NCBI RefSeq assembly: GCF_030410395.1
Contig: NZ_JAUHHF010000002.1
Location: 248,001 to 312,000, forward strand
Source: Zwartia panacis
Lineage (GTDB): Bacteria; Pseudomonadota; Gammaproteobacteria; Burkholderiales; Burkholderiaceae_B
DNA length: 64,000 nucleotides
Reading direction: 5' to 3'
The position numbers and the translations under genes are program-made. Below the pieces are notes generated by a model. It did not search any database. It worked only from the letters and a program-made list of their open reading frames with translations, and was not told the origin of the DNA. This document shows, one piece after another, positions 34,645 through 43,221 of this stretch. The number at the start of each line of letters is the position of its first letter. Position 1 is the stretch's first letter.

Positions 34645-35244
34645 TCATTTTCCCCTGGTCATGATCAAAAGCGTTCTAGGTACAAGCGCAACCATCAATA
34701 AGTGCACAAGGATGAAAAAGACCGCAAAAGACATGGCTGCAAAGTGCACCACTCTGGCGTTATCAAACCCGCCCATCAAATCTCGAAGAATTGGAAACTG
34801 AACTGATTTCCAAATGGCCAAGCCAGAGGCAATCAAGATGACGATGTCAAGGATCACCGACAAATAGGCTAGCTTTTGAATGGTGTTGTACTTACTTAAA
34901 TCTTCATGCGCAAGCTTGCCTTTGAGCGTGTCTAAAACGTCTTTGATGAGCTCTTTTGGACTTATTGGAAAAAACTTCTTCCAGGCACGACCTGTGTAGA
35001 AATTGAGAGTGAGATAAATCAGTCCATTGACCACCAATAACCACATGAAGGCAAAGTGCCAAAGTAACGCACCGCCTAACCAGCCCCCTACGGTCAGCTC
35101 TCGCGGGAACAGAAAATCAAAGATCGGGGATGCGTTGTAAATCTTCAATCCACTCATGATCATGACAATGACAGCTAAGGCGTTGAGCCAATGTGTCACT
35201 CTGACAAAGAGTGGAGCTATTGTGTGATGAGCTTGGTGATCCAT
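34645..35244 (-). CDS. Cytochrome b561-like membrane subunit (YedZ1-like)
   Basis: A 199-residue di-haem cytochrome b-type membrane protein with four to five helices. Histidines lie in FVRVTHWLNA, LLWHFAFMW, VHFAAMSFA and FILVHLLMV. It ends one base before the YedY-like start, so it most likely delivers electrons from the quinone pool to that molybdoenzyme, as YedZ/YedZ1 does. ATG 35244 was chosen over a GTG at 35265. Confidence 0.85.
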   Translation of the reverse strand: MDHQAHHTIAPLFVRVTHWLNALAVIVMIMSGLKIYNASPIFDFLFPRELTVGGWLGGALLWHFAFMWLLVVNGLIYLTLNFYTGRAWKKFFPISPKELIKDVLDTLKGKLAHEDLSKYNTIQKLAYLSVILDIVILIASGLAIWKSVQFPILRDLMGGFDNARVVHFAAMSFAVFFILVHLLMVALVPRTLLIMTRGK

Positions 35245-35301
35245 GGACCCAATGTAAGAGTCCACCGATCACGATAAGTCCCAATTAATGTACTTTTCAT
35301 C

Positions 35302-35817
35302 TCATTTAAGCCTTGCCTCATTCTGGTGCGGCAGAACCCAATTTGATCGTGGATAGTGACATGTGTAGCCATTGGGGTGTCTCACTAGATAGTCTTGATG
35401 CTCAAGCTCAGCCTCCCAGAAATCTCCCACTGGCTCCAACTCTGTAACAACCTTCCCCGGCCAAAGGCCCGAAACATTAACGTCATGAATGGTTCTGATG
35501 GCTTCTATCCGCTGGGCTTCACTTGTGTAATAAATGGCTGAGCGATAGGACATGCCGATGTCATTACCCTGGCGCTTTGGCGTTGTTGGGTCATGAATTT
35601 GGAAAAAGAATTCCAAAATGCGTCGATAGCTAATCAAACTGGGATCGAAATGAATTTCGATGCCCTCCGCATGTGTGCCGTGGTTTCGATAAGTGGCGTC
35701 TTTAACATCGCCACCTGTGTACCCTACTCGCGTGCTGAGCACTCCTGAGAGTTTTCGAATTAAATCTTGCATGCCCCAAAAGCAACCTCCTGCAAGAACA
35801 GCTCGTTCAGTTTTCAT
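35302..35817 (-). CDS. msrA: Peptide-methionine (S)-S-oxide reductase
   Basis: A 171-residue MsrA. The catalytic cysteine is in [11 protein letters not shown], followed by [20 protein letters not shown] and the C-terminal [20 protein letters not shown]. No signal peptide, so it acts in the cytosol on methionine-S-sulfoxide with thioredoxin. It begins 4 bp after the msrB stop; the cytochrome b gene follows after 57 bp. A second MsrA is encoded at 61634. Confidence 0.94.
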   Translation of the reverse strand: MKTERAVLAGGCFWGMQDLIRKLSGVLSTRVGYTGGDVKDATYRNHGTHAEGIEIHFDPSLISYRRILEFFFQIHDPTTPKRQGNDIGMSYRSAIYYTSEAQRIEAIRTIHDVNVSGLWPGKVVTELEPVGDFWEAELEHQDYLVRHPNGYTCHYPRSNWVLPHQNEARLK

Positions 35818-35821
35818 GTCA

Positions 35822-36265
35822 TTAACCTTTCACTTGGTCTAGGTAGTCCGTATAGCCTTCGGCTTCCATTTCAGACTTTGGGATAAATCGCAAGGATGCT
35901 GAGTTGATGCAGTATCTGAGCCCTCCGCGGTCAGGTGGGCCATCTTCAAATACATGCCCAAGGTGACTGTCTCCATAGGTCGACCGGACTTCAACACGAC
36001 GCATGCCGTGACTCAGGTCAGTACGCTCTTTCATAAATTGTTGTGCGATGGGTTTTGTAAAGCTAGGCCAGCCACACCCAGAGTCAAATTTGTCCGATGA
36101 CGCGAACAAGGGCTCTCCAGAGACAACATCCACGTAAATGCCTTGCTGCTTGTTATGAAGGTATGCCCCGGTGCCCGGTAACTCTGTTCCATTGCGTTGC
36201 GTGACATCGAACTGCTCTTTGCTAAGGGCAGCGATAGCCTCACTTGACCTCTGATAGCGACCCAT
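35822..36265 (-). CDS. msrB: Peptide-methionine (R)-S-oxide reductase
   Basis: A 147-residue MsrB. The catalytic cysteine is in [14 protein letters not shown], and the resolving cysteine in [10 protein letters not shown]. The two CxxC zinc pairs of many MsrBs are absent ([13 protein letters not shown] stands in place of the first), so this is the zinc-free form, unlike the MsrB domain at 58845. First gene of the msrB-msrA-cytochrome b-YedY-MXKDX operon. Confidence 0.93.
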   Translation of the reverse strand: MGRYQRSSEAIAALSKEQFDVTQRNGTELPGTGAYLHNKQQGIYVDVVSGEPLFASSDKFDSGCGWPSFTKPIAQQFMKERTDLSHGMRRVEVRSTYGDSHLGHVFEDGPPDRGGLRYCINSASLRFIPKSEMEAEGYTDYLDQVKG

Positions 36266-36340
36266 ATATGCCTCCTTTACAAATAAATTTCCAAAATTTT
36301 TTAGCCGATCTGTTGATCAACTTGTTTAGGGATTCATCTT

Positions 36341-36369
36341 ATGAGATGATTTGATTCATTTAATCTCAT
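36341..36369. promoter_or_regulatory. Inverted repeat between msrB and araC
   Basis: ATGAGAT (36341-36347) and ATCTCAT (36363-36369) flank a 15-bp spacer, 20 bp upstream of the AraC start and on the msrB side. The right part, TTCATTTAATCT, recurs upstream of the AhpD operon at 39509-39520. Likely a regulator site. Confidence 0.5.
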
Positions 36370-36388
36370 TTTGTGAACAATAAATCCC

Positions 36389-37222
36389 ATGGATCGGCTC
36401 TCATCACTTTTACAGCACTTCAAGATTAAAACTAATGTGTTTAGTCACGGGACGCTCTGCGGAGAGCACGCTTTTGAGATCCAAGCTGGAATGGGTCACA
36501 TTCACATCATCAAAAAAGCACCCTTAGAAATTATTTTGAAAGAAAACCAAATCGTCGAAGTTGCCGAATCGTCGATCGTTTTCTTTCCTAGACCAACCGA
36601 ACATTCTTTTCGGTCCATCAAGCCTGAAGGCGCAGATATGGTCTGTGCCAAAGTTTCTATCGGGAGCGGTCTTCAAAACCCACTGATCCTCGGCATGCCA
36701 GAAGTTTTGGTTATACCGACCTCTAAGTTAACGGGTTTTGAAGAGATTTTTAATTTGCTGTATCAAGAAGCTTTTGGGGACAGGTGCGGCAGGCAGCATG
36801 CAATCGATCATCTGATGGATTACTTAACCGTGAGGATGTATAGGTTTTTGATTCAAGAAAATTTGATTCCAACAAGCGCGATTGCTGGCATGGCTGATTC
36901 AAAGATTTCTAAAGCCATAGAGGCAATGCACAGTCAACCTGGTCAAAGCTGGAACCTAGATCAATTAGCTCAAGAAGCAGGTATGTCCAGGGCGAGATTT
37001 GCTGATCATTTCAAAGAAAAAGTTGGTGTCGCACCGATTGCATATCTAACTGAATTGAGAATTAATTTGGCAATGCGAAAGCTGCAGGAAGGAAGACCGA
37101 TAAAGAACCTTCATCGTGAATTAGGCTATGCGTCTGCGTCCTCATTCACTAGGGTTTTTCATCAAAAGAATGGTTTGACTCCAAAAGAGTGGCTAGTTAA
37201 TAGCTGCCTTTCTACATCTTAA
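36389..37222 (+). CDS. AraC-family regulator, RclR-like
   Basis: A 277-residue AraC regulator with an N-terminal cupin_6 domain (about 1-130) and a double HTH (WNLDQLAQEAGMSRARFADHF, HRELGYASASSFTRVFHQKNGLTPKEW). Cys24 and Cys86 align with Cys21 and Cys89 of E. coli RclR, the residues that sense hypochlorite. It is divergent from msrB-msrA and next to peroxiredoxin genes, so it probably activates both on reactive chlorine stress. Confidence 0.87.
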   Translation: MDRLSSLLQHFKIKTNVFSHGTLCGEHAFEIQAGMGHIHIIKKAPLEIILKENQIVEVAESSIVFFPRPTEHSFRSIKPEGADMVCAKVSIGSGLQNPLILGMPEVLVIPTSKLTGFEEIFNLLYQEAFGDRCGRQHAIDHLMDYLTVRMYRFLIQENLIPTSAIAGMADSKISKAIEAMHSQPGQSWNLDQLAQEAGMSRARFADHFKEKVGVAPIAYLTELRINLAMRKLQEGRPIKNLHRELGYASASSFTRVFHQKNGLTPKEWLVNSCLSTS

Positions 37223-37275
37223 ATTTAAACGCTTTTCAAAAAGCTATACCTGGTCGAATTTATTTAATTTGAAAA

Positions 37276-37938
37276 TTAACGATGTTGTTGCAAACTTATT
37301 GCTTTCAGAACTTCAGTAGGTTCTGCACGCTCTCGGTAATCTGCTTCAATGTGAGCGTAAATGATTCGACCATCACTTCCTATGACGTAAGTCGCTGGTA
37401 GCGGCAAGACCCAACGTTCATTCCCATTGAGCATTGGCAGATCGTTACCTACGCTGCCATATAGTTCAATTAATGCTTTAGGTAGTTCAAATGCAATGCC
37501 AAATGCGTTGGCTGCTAGCAAGTTTGAGTCGCTCAGCACAGGAAATGCCAATTGATTTTTTTCAGCTGTCGATAGCGAATTGTCTGGTGTCTGCGGAGAG
37601 ATAGCGATCAATCTGCCACCTAACTCAATGAGTGATTCCAGATGTTGTTGCCATGCACGCAGTTCCAAGTTGCAATATGGGCACCAACCGCCGCGATAAA
37701 AAGCAACCACCAAAATATTTTGGTGCCACAGATCAGACAGACGAACAACTTGACCAGTCGCGTCAGGTAATTCGATATCTGGAGCTTGATCACCGATCTG
37801 AAGTGCACTGACCTCGATGCCAGAGGCTTTGAGCTCTGCGGTGGCCCCCTCCATCATCGCCAAACGCTCGGATGGCACTCTTTGAATAAAGCCAGCCTTG
37901 TATTCGGCCAATTGTTGGGTTAGCGAAGTGGTACTCAT
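37276..37938 (-). CDS. Peroxiredoxin-like (AhpC/TSA) protein
   Basis: A 220-residue thioredoxin-fold peroxiredoxin-like protein. A helical N-terminus (1-60) precedes IELPDATGQVVRLSDL and the redox motif FYRGGWCPYCNLEL; VLPLPATYVIGSDGRIIYAH follows. It lacks a signal peptide. It is the third gene of the AhpD-DMT-peroxiredoxin operon (17 bp after the transporter) and converges on the AraC gene. Confidence 0.88.
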   Translation of the reverse strand: MSTTSLTQQLAEYKAGFIQRVPSERLAMMEGATAELKASGIEVSALQIGDQAPDIELPDATGQVVRLSDLWHQNILVVAFYRGGWCPYCNLELRAWQQHLESLIELGGRLIAISPQTPDNSLSTAEKNQLAFPVLSDSNLLAANAFGIAFELPKALIELYGSVGNDLPMLNGNERWVLPLPATYVIGSDGRIIYAHIEADYRERAEPTEVLKAISLQQHR

Positions 37939-37955
37939 AGTTTTCCTCGTTTTAT

Positions 37956-38903
37956 TTAAGTTTTATCAGAAGTGACGGACGACACAGTGACGGCAACGAT
38001 CAAGCCACTCATAACGACCAGCAAGCCTATGGCTTCAAGAAATGCAGGTACATGTCCTAAGACTGGCCAAGCCATCAAGGCTGCCAGCCCTGGGGCTAGC
38101 GCTGGGAACACGGCAGCTCGAGATGGACCTAGAAGTGAAACCATTTTTGAATAGGTGTAAAGCGTACCTGCACCAGCGATCACGCCCTGAACCAACACCT
38201 CGACCCAGAAAACATTTGGTTCAGCTTGCATCAAACCCGAAGCACCTGTAAACCAGAAATAAGCGGGGGCGTAAGTGCATAGCGCACTGATTGAAATCAC
38301 CGAGGTAGCCAACAAGGGGTCGAGCCGATACTTTCTCAACACAATTCCAAAACTCGCCCACAACGAGCCAGCGATTACAAACATAGCATCTCCCATCGCT
38401 GCGTTCCATGTCAAGCTAGAGGCATCTACACCTGAAATCAATACAAGTCCTATCAGCACTACAACAATTCCAACCACCCGTCGATACGTCATTCGATCAC
38501 CAAGCACTACTGCACCTAACACCATGCCCATCACGCTCATGGCAGTGAATGGGAATACAGCCGCATGGCTAGGAGGTGCAAATTGCAACGCTCCGAACAT
38601 TAATAGTCCAAAGGGCGTGCCTGCGAATAACGCCACCAGCAGCCATACCCGCCATCTCTGTAAGAATTGCGCACTGTCTCGACGAAATGCCATTGCAAAC
38701 ACTGGCAGCATCAAAACTCCAGCAACCCCAAATCTCAACACAGTCAAATCAGGCGACGACAAACCGCGTGCAATGCCCCAACGTGCATAAACGGTGTAAA
38801 GCGCACCAATACTGGCTGCGACAAGACCCACGGCGATCCCTTTGGCAAATTGATGGCGATCACTTTGCCCCAACAACGGTAGAGTCAGTGTGCTGGTGTT
38901 CAT
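37956..38903 (-). CDS. EamA/DMT-family transporter
   Basis: A 315-residue ten-helix drug/metabolite transporter with two EamA repeats (about 15-150 and 165-305); the first ends GMVLGAVVLGDRMTYRRVVGIVVVL. It probably exports an amino acid or small metabolite. It lies 30 bp after the AhpD-like gene and 17 bp before the peroxiredoxin gene. Substrate unknown. Confidence 0.85.
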   Translation of the reverse strand: MNTSTLTLPLLGQSDRHQFAKGIAVGLVAASIGALYTVYARWGIARGLSSPDLTVLRFGVAGVLMLPVFAMAFRRDSAQFLQRWRVWLLVALFAGTPFGLLMFGALQFAPPSHAAVFPFTAMSVMGMVLGAVVLGDRMTYRRVVGIVVVLIGLVLISGVDASSLTWNAAMGDAMFVIAGSLWASFGIVLRKYRLDPLLATSVISISALCTYAPAYFWFTGASGLMQAEPNVFWVEVLVQGVIAGAGTLYTYSKMVSLLGPSRAAVFPALAPGLAALMAWPVLGHVPAFLEAIGLLVVMSGLIVAVTVSSVTSDKT

Positions 38904-38933
38904 TTTGTTGTCCTATTGCAAATAGGAATCCGC

Positions 38934-39473
38934 TCAAGCTGTCAGTGCAGGCGCTGGTGAGAAATCCACAGGTACTTTAGTTGTCCCATGAAGGTAATTT
39001 GTCACGGTCTTGTCACCAATGACTACCATCACATCCACAAGGTTTCCTGGTGTCCAGCCAGCGGCTAAAAACTCATCGACCAGTGCAGGATTGGCATGCC
39101 CGCGTTCAATTGCAATATTTCTAACCAATCGGGCCAATACATCGAGCTTGGCATCAAAAGTGGCACGACCTTGACGAATTTCGATGATTTGTTCGGGTGT
39201 GAAGCCGACCATTCCGCCGATGACCGTATGAGCAGCTAGACAGTACTCACAGTTGTTGACCTGGCTGACAACAAGGTTTACCACTTCACGCGACTTGCCA
39301 TTGATGCTGCTCTTAGCGTTTTGCAGTGTTAGGTAGGTACCCAAAGCGGTTTCAGAATGCGCCAGAGTTGCATACAGGTTTGGCACCATGCCCAAACCTT
39401 TTTTGAGGTTGTCAAACAAAACTTGGTTTTCAGTGCTGACGCTTGCGTGTGTTGGAACGTTAACTTTGCTCAT
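38934..39473 (-). CDS. AhpD-like carboxymuconolactone decarboxylase-family protein
   Basis: A 179-residue AhpD-like protein. The redox/proton-relay motif EYCLAAHTV lies in the central helix bundle, with GMVPNLYATLAHS at the N-terminus. Such proteins often act as alkylhydroperoxidase partners or thiol reductants. First gene of an operon with an exporter and a peroxiredoxin-like gene. A LysR gene reads away from it and is disrupted by an insertion sequence. Confidence 0.88.
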   Translation of the reverse strand: MSKVNVPTHASVSTENQVLFDNLKKGLGMVPNLYATLAHSETALGTYLTLQNAKSSINGKSREVVNLVVSQVNNCEYCLAAHTVIGGMVGFTPEQIIEIRQGRATFDAKLDVLARLVRNIAIERGHANPALVDEFLAAGWTPGNLVDVMVVIGDKTVTNYLHGTTKVPVDFSPAPALTA

Positions 39474-39532
39474 GAAAATCTCCTAGGTGTGAATTGATTG
39501 CTTGTAGTTTCATTTAATCTAATAAATCACAC

Positions 39533-39551
39533 TAGTCTAAAATTATGACTA
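39533..39551. promoter_or_regulatory. LysR-type box between ahpD-like gene and lysR
   Basis: TAGTC-N9-GACTA (39533-39551) and TCCAATTTGGA (39560-39570) are short dyads in the divergent region. LysR proteins bind such sites and often control the divergent gene; the truncation of this LysR would free the operon from that control. Confidence 0.4.
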
Positions 39552-39587
39552 TCATTTAGTCCAATTTGGAATATATAAGGAATTCAA

Positions 39588-39728
39588 ATGGATCGCTTAG
39601 AAGCAATGCAAACATTTGTGCGCGTAGTTGAGAGCGGGAGTTTTTCTGCAGTTGCGAGGGAATCACGCACTACTCAAAGTGGCGTGAGCAAGCAGGTCGC
39701 AGCACTTGAAAAGGTCCTTGGGTGTTGA
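39588..39728 (+). pseudogene. LysR-type regulator truncated by IS21 element
   Basis: The first 45 residues of a LysR winged helix (MDRLEAMQTFVRVVESGSFS, then TQSGVSKQVAALEKVLG) are intact, after which the reading frame enters the IS at 39723 and stops at once (Cys-stop from TGTTGA). The rest of the gene is not found on the far side of the element, so it was lost. The fragment keeps the HTH but no dimer or ligand domain and is probably inactive. Confidence 0.9.
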
Positions 39729-39827
39729 CGATCGTTCAAAATTGACCCACTTAGCGCAATAGTTTTCACCCAAAATTGACCCATGTGATTGAATGTCCTG
39801 CTCAAGGATTGAGCAGGAGAATTTGGA

Positions 39828-41348
39828 GTGATCACAGTGGGCATGCTAGCTAAGATTAGGCGGATGCACTTTCGCGAGAAACTCTCGATCCGAGAGATTT
39901 CGCGCCGCACCAATTTATCCCGAAATACGATCCGGCAATGGTTACGTCAGCCAGATATGGTTGAACCCCAGTACCCGGCTCGACCGATTAAAAGCATCGT
40001 TGAACCGTACTTTGAGCAGATTCGGCAGTGGCTCAAAGCGGATAGTCATCGCGCCAAGAAGGAAAGGCGTACGGCTAAGGTGATATTTAATGAGCTAAAA
40101 ACGCAAGGCTATACCGGTAGCTATGTGCGTCTAGCCGTCTGGGTGCGCAAGTTACGCCAAGAGATGATGGATGCTCCAGAGCGCAAAGCGTTCGTACCGA
40201 TGTTCTTTGCACACGGCGAAGCCTTCCAGTTTGATTGGAGCTGTGAGTACGTCTGGATCGCGGGTCTACGGCGCAGACTAGAAGTCTCGCATTGCAAACT
40301 TGCCTCCTCGCGTGCCTTCTGGATGGTCGCGTACTTTACTCAGAGCCACGAGATGCTGTTCGATGCACACACTCGTTCATTTATCGCGTTTGGCGGCGTG
40401 CCACGACGAGGTATCTATGACAATATGAAGACCGCTGTCGATAGGGTGCTCCGAGGCAAGGGACGCAAAGTCAATGCACGCTTTGAAGCGATGTGCAGTC
40501 ATTACCTCTTTGAGCCTGACTTCTGTAATGTGGCCTCTGGCTGGGAGAAAGGCATTGTTGAGAAGAACGTCCAGGATCGCCGACGCCAGATCTGGGTAGA
40601 GGTCGGTAATCAGCGATGGGATTCACTTGAGCAAGTCAATGCATGGGTCGCTGATCGTTGTCGCACAGCATGGTCTGAGATGATGCATCCACAATGGCCG
40701 ACCATGACGATTGCTGATGTCCTCCAAGATGAGCAGCAGCAAATGATGCCGTGTCCTCGACCCTTTGATGGTTATGTAGAGCAACCGATCCGGGTCTCTT
40801 CAACAAGCCTAATCCACTTTGAGCGCAACAGGTACAGCGTACCAACTGCCTATGCACATCGAGTGGTCAGTCTGCATATCTACCCGGCGGAATTAGTACT
40901 CATCGCTGATGACCAGGAGATTGCCCGCCATGTTCGACAGTTTGATCGATACGTGACAATTTATAACTGGGAGCACTACATCCCGCTCATCGAACGCAAG
41001 CCTGGGGCATTACGTAATGGAGCGCCGTTCCTGACAATGCCCGACCCGTTATTAAGTCTTCAACGTCATCTTCTGCGTCATACGGGCGGAGATCGGATCA
41101 TGGCGCAAGTCTTATCCGCTATTCCGGTGCACGGCATAGAGGAGGTTCTTGTCGCAGTAGAGATTGCTCTTGAATCGGGGCATCCGAGCGGTGAGCACGT
41201 ACTCAATGTACTCGGAAGGCTTAAGAGCCCGGCCACACCTGAAACTGTTCTGGTTTCGCCGCTGAGCGTGAGAATCGAACCGTTGGCGAACGTATCTCGC
41301 TATGAAACGCTACGTAACATTCCAATAGAGATCAACCATGTCCCATGA
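39828..41348 (+). CDS. istA: IS21-family transposase IstA
   Basis: A 506-residue transposase. An N-terminal HTH ([28 protein letters not shown]) binds the ends; the DDE core includes [25 protein letters not shown] and [14 protein letters not shown] at 39828 is used with GGAG upstream; ATG 39843 is an alternative. It overlaps istB by 11 bp, which couples their translation. Confidence 0.94.
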   Translation: MITVGMLAKIRRMHFREKLSIREISRRTNLSRNTIRQWLRQPDMVEPQYPARPIKSIVEPYFEQIRQWLKADSHRAKKERRTAKVIFNELKTQGYTGSYVRLAVWVRKLRQEMMDAPERKAFVPMFFAHGEAFQFDWSCEYVWIAGLRRRLEVSHCKLASSRAFWMVAYFTQSHEMLFDAHTRSFIAFGGVPRRGIYDNMKTAVDRVLRGKGRKVNARFEAMCSHYLFEPDFCNVASGWEKGIVEKNVQDRRRQIWVEVGNQRWDSLEQVNAWVADRCRTAWSEMMHPQWPTMTIADVLQDEQQQMMPCPRPFDGYVEQPIRVSSTSLIHFERNRYSVPTAYAHRVVSLHIYPAELVLIADDQEIARHVRQFDRYVTIYNWEHYIPLIERKPGALRNGAPFLTMPDPLLSLQRHLLRHTGGDRIMAQVLSAIPVHGIEEVLVAVEIALESGHPSGEHVLNVLGRLKSPATPETVLVSPLSVRIEPLANVSRYETLRNIPIEINHVP

Positions 41349-42150
41349 AATTATCCGTCATTTAAAGTCACTCAAACTTCACGGCATGGCCCAAAGTTGG
41401 CCTGAGCTCACTGCACACAACCGCATTGCAGACTTCGATCCTGAACAGCTCATGATGCAGCTAATCAAGTCGGAGACAGCGGAGCGAGAGGTTCGCTCAG
41501 TAGCCTATCAAATGAAAGCAGCAAGATTCCCGGCGCATCGGGACTTCAATGGATTTACGTTTAGTGAGGCACAAGTCGACGAATCACTGATGACTGAGTT
41601 GCGTACATTGTCGTTTCTAGATGCGGCACATAATCTGGTATTTATTGGCGGCCCAGGAACAGGCAAAACACATTTAGCCACGGCACTTGGGATTGACGCG
41701 ATTAGACAGCATGATAAAAGGGTTCGATTCTTCTCTACGATCGAATTGGTCAATGCTCTCGAGTTGGAAAAAGCCGCAGGTAAACAGGGACAAATTGCCC
41801 ACCGTCTGGTTTATGCAGACTTAGTCATCCTGGATGAGCTGGGTTATTTGCCATTTAGTCAGGCAGGCGGTGCACTTCTATTCCATCTGTTATCAAAACT
41901 CTATGAACATACAAGTGTGGCAATCACAACAAACTTGAGCTTTGCAGAATGGCCCAAAGTGTTTGGTGATGCAAAGATGACAACGGCGCTATTGGATCGG
42001 CTCACGCATCACTGCCATATCGTCGAAACTGGAAATGAATCCTGGCGTTTTAAACAGAGCGAGACGAGTAAAAAACAGACCAACAGAAAATCAAACAAAA
42101 AGGGAGATTTGGATACGAAAAAACTTAACTTATCCACAGAAACACTGTAA
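41338..42150 (+). CDS. istB: IS21-family helper ATPase IstB
   Basis: A 270-residue AAA+ ATPase that directs IstA to target DNA. Walker [12 protein letters not shown] lies near residue 105 and Walker [14 protein letters not shown] near 160; [23 protein letters not shown] is the family C-terminal motif. A Lys/Ser-rich tail ends the protein. Starts within istA. Confidence 0.94.
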   Translation: MSHEIIRHLKSLKLHGMAQSWPELTAHNRIADFDPEQLMMQLIKSETAEREVRSVAYQMKAARFPAHRDFNGFTFSEAQVDESLMTELRTLSFLDAAHNLVFIGGPGTGKTHLATALGIDAIRQHDKRVRFFSTIELVNALELEKAAGKQGQIAHRLVYADLVILDELGYLPFSQAGGALLFHLLSKLYEHTSVAITTNLSFAEWPKVFGDAKMTTALLDRLTHHCHIVETGNESWRFKQSETSKKQTNRKSNKKGDLDTKKLNLSTETL

Positions 42151-42212
42151 TTTATGCAGTAACAGGGTGGGTCAGTTTTAGATGAAAACTCTGGGTCAGT
42201 TTTAAGTGATTC

Positions 42213-42497
42213 TCAACAGTCGTACCTACCATCGGCTTTTATGGCATCAATGACGCTTTCTTTTTCCTGATCGAAATATGCAGAAATGATCTGATCGGCA
42301 TCTTCAGCGATGCTGAATATTTCTTCCCGGGATCGATCACGAAGAATTGATCGTGCGCGGTATATGACAGAAGAGGCCTGCGGAAAACGCCAATCCGTCA
42401 AGCTGCCTTTTTGCGGGTCAAAGTATTCAAATTGCTTGTAAAAACCCATTGCGCACCGTCCGATTACTTGTTTGTGTGAACCGCGCCGATGAAACAT
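42213..42497 (-). pseudogene. Unknown ORF truncated by IS21 element
   Basis: A 94-residue frame (alternative start at 42449, MGFYKQFEYFDPQKGSLTDW) of unknown function. Its final codons TGT TGA are the right terminus of the IS, so the original 3' end is missing. It reads YRARSILRDRSREEIFSIAEDADQ in the middle, helical and charged. It has no recognised family. Confidence 0.5.
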
Positions 42498-42595
42498 TGT
42501 CTTGCGCGACAGGAAATATTTTGTCCGAATAACAGGTTCTCGTCACTCACGACAAAGGCTGAGAAAAGCCAGGTACTGCGCCGGTATGAACCTTC

Positions 42596-42778
42596 ATGCC
42601 AGCATCCGTCCCTCGCCCCAAACAAAAGAAGCCCTCAGAGCGGTCCCCTGCGGCCATCGCGGGTGTCATCCTGGCCATGGCCGTCATCCGCATGCGCGAC
42701 CGCCAGGATGGACTTGATAACCTGACCGAACAGAGCGTTAGTACGGGGTGTCCTGACCACCAAGGAGAACCCCAGTGA
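42596..42778 (+). CDS. Small basic protein of recombinase cassette
   Basis: A 60-residue frame with a basic Pro/Lys/Arg-rich start (RPKQKKPSERS), then AAIAGVILAMAVIRMRDRQDG. Its stop overlaps the DUF2924 GTG start by 4 bp, the same spacing as the next two junctions, which supports it being a real gene. No family recognised; it may be a small membrane or accessory protein of the recombinase. Confidence 0.5.
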   Translation: MPASVPRPKQKKPSERSPAAIAGVILAMAVIRMRDRQDGLDNLTEQSVSTGCPDHQGEPQ

Positions 42779-43221
42779 CTGAACCCGTTGTGGCCCGCGT
42801 GGCCGCCCTCAAAACCGCCAGTACCGCCGAACTCAAGCAGATATGGCGGGACCTCTTCGACCAAGACGCGCCCCCGTTCAACCGCCGCTTCCTTGAAACG
42901 CGCCTGGCGTACCGCATCCAGGAGTTGGCCTACGGAGGCCTTAAGCGCGAGACTGCAAAGCGCCTTGAACTGCTGGGCGAACAACTCGATGGCGGCAAGC
43001 AGGAGGTCCGGCGCCGTCGGCTGGACAACCGCCCGATCGCCGGGACTCGACTGATCCGCGAATGGCAAGGCACACCTTGCGAGGTCGTGGTGGGTGTCGA
43101 CCACTTCGACTACCAGGGCCGGCGATACAAATCTCTTTCCAGCATCGCGCGCGCCATTACCGGCACCAACCGCAATGGCTGGGCCTTCTTCGGGCTGAGC
43201 TCGGCAAGGAGCGGCGCATGA
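42775..43221 (+). CDS. DUF2924 protein of serine-recombinase cassette
   Basis: A 148-residue DUF2924 protein: LKQIWRDLFDQDAPPFNRRFLETRLAYRIQEL then GTRLIREWQGTPCEVVV and YKSLSSIARAITGTNRNGWAFFGL, a domain that resembles a short DNA-binding module. Such genes nearly always precede a large serine recombinase. GTG start; the stop overlaps the recombinase ATG by 4 bp. Confidence 0.88.
   Translation: MTEPVVARVAALKTASTAELKQIWRDLFDQDAPPFNRRFLETRLAYRIQELAYGGLKRETAKRLELLGEQLDGGKQEVRRRRLDNRPIAGTRLIREWQGTPCEVVVGVDHFDYQGRRYKSLSSIARAITGTNRNGWAFFGLSSARSGA

Larger units (their letters stand above)
39723..42218 (+). mobile_element. IS21-family insertion sequence, complete
   Basis: A 2496-bp element with istA and istB. 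The termini match as inverted repeats beginning TGTTGACGATCG (left) and TGTTGAGAATCA (right, reverse strand), each followed by AAAAYTGACCCA and a second internal copy of the same block, the IS21 layout of multiple transposase sites. No target-site repeat is evident and the genes on the two sides are unrelated. Confidence 0.93.
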
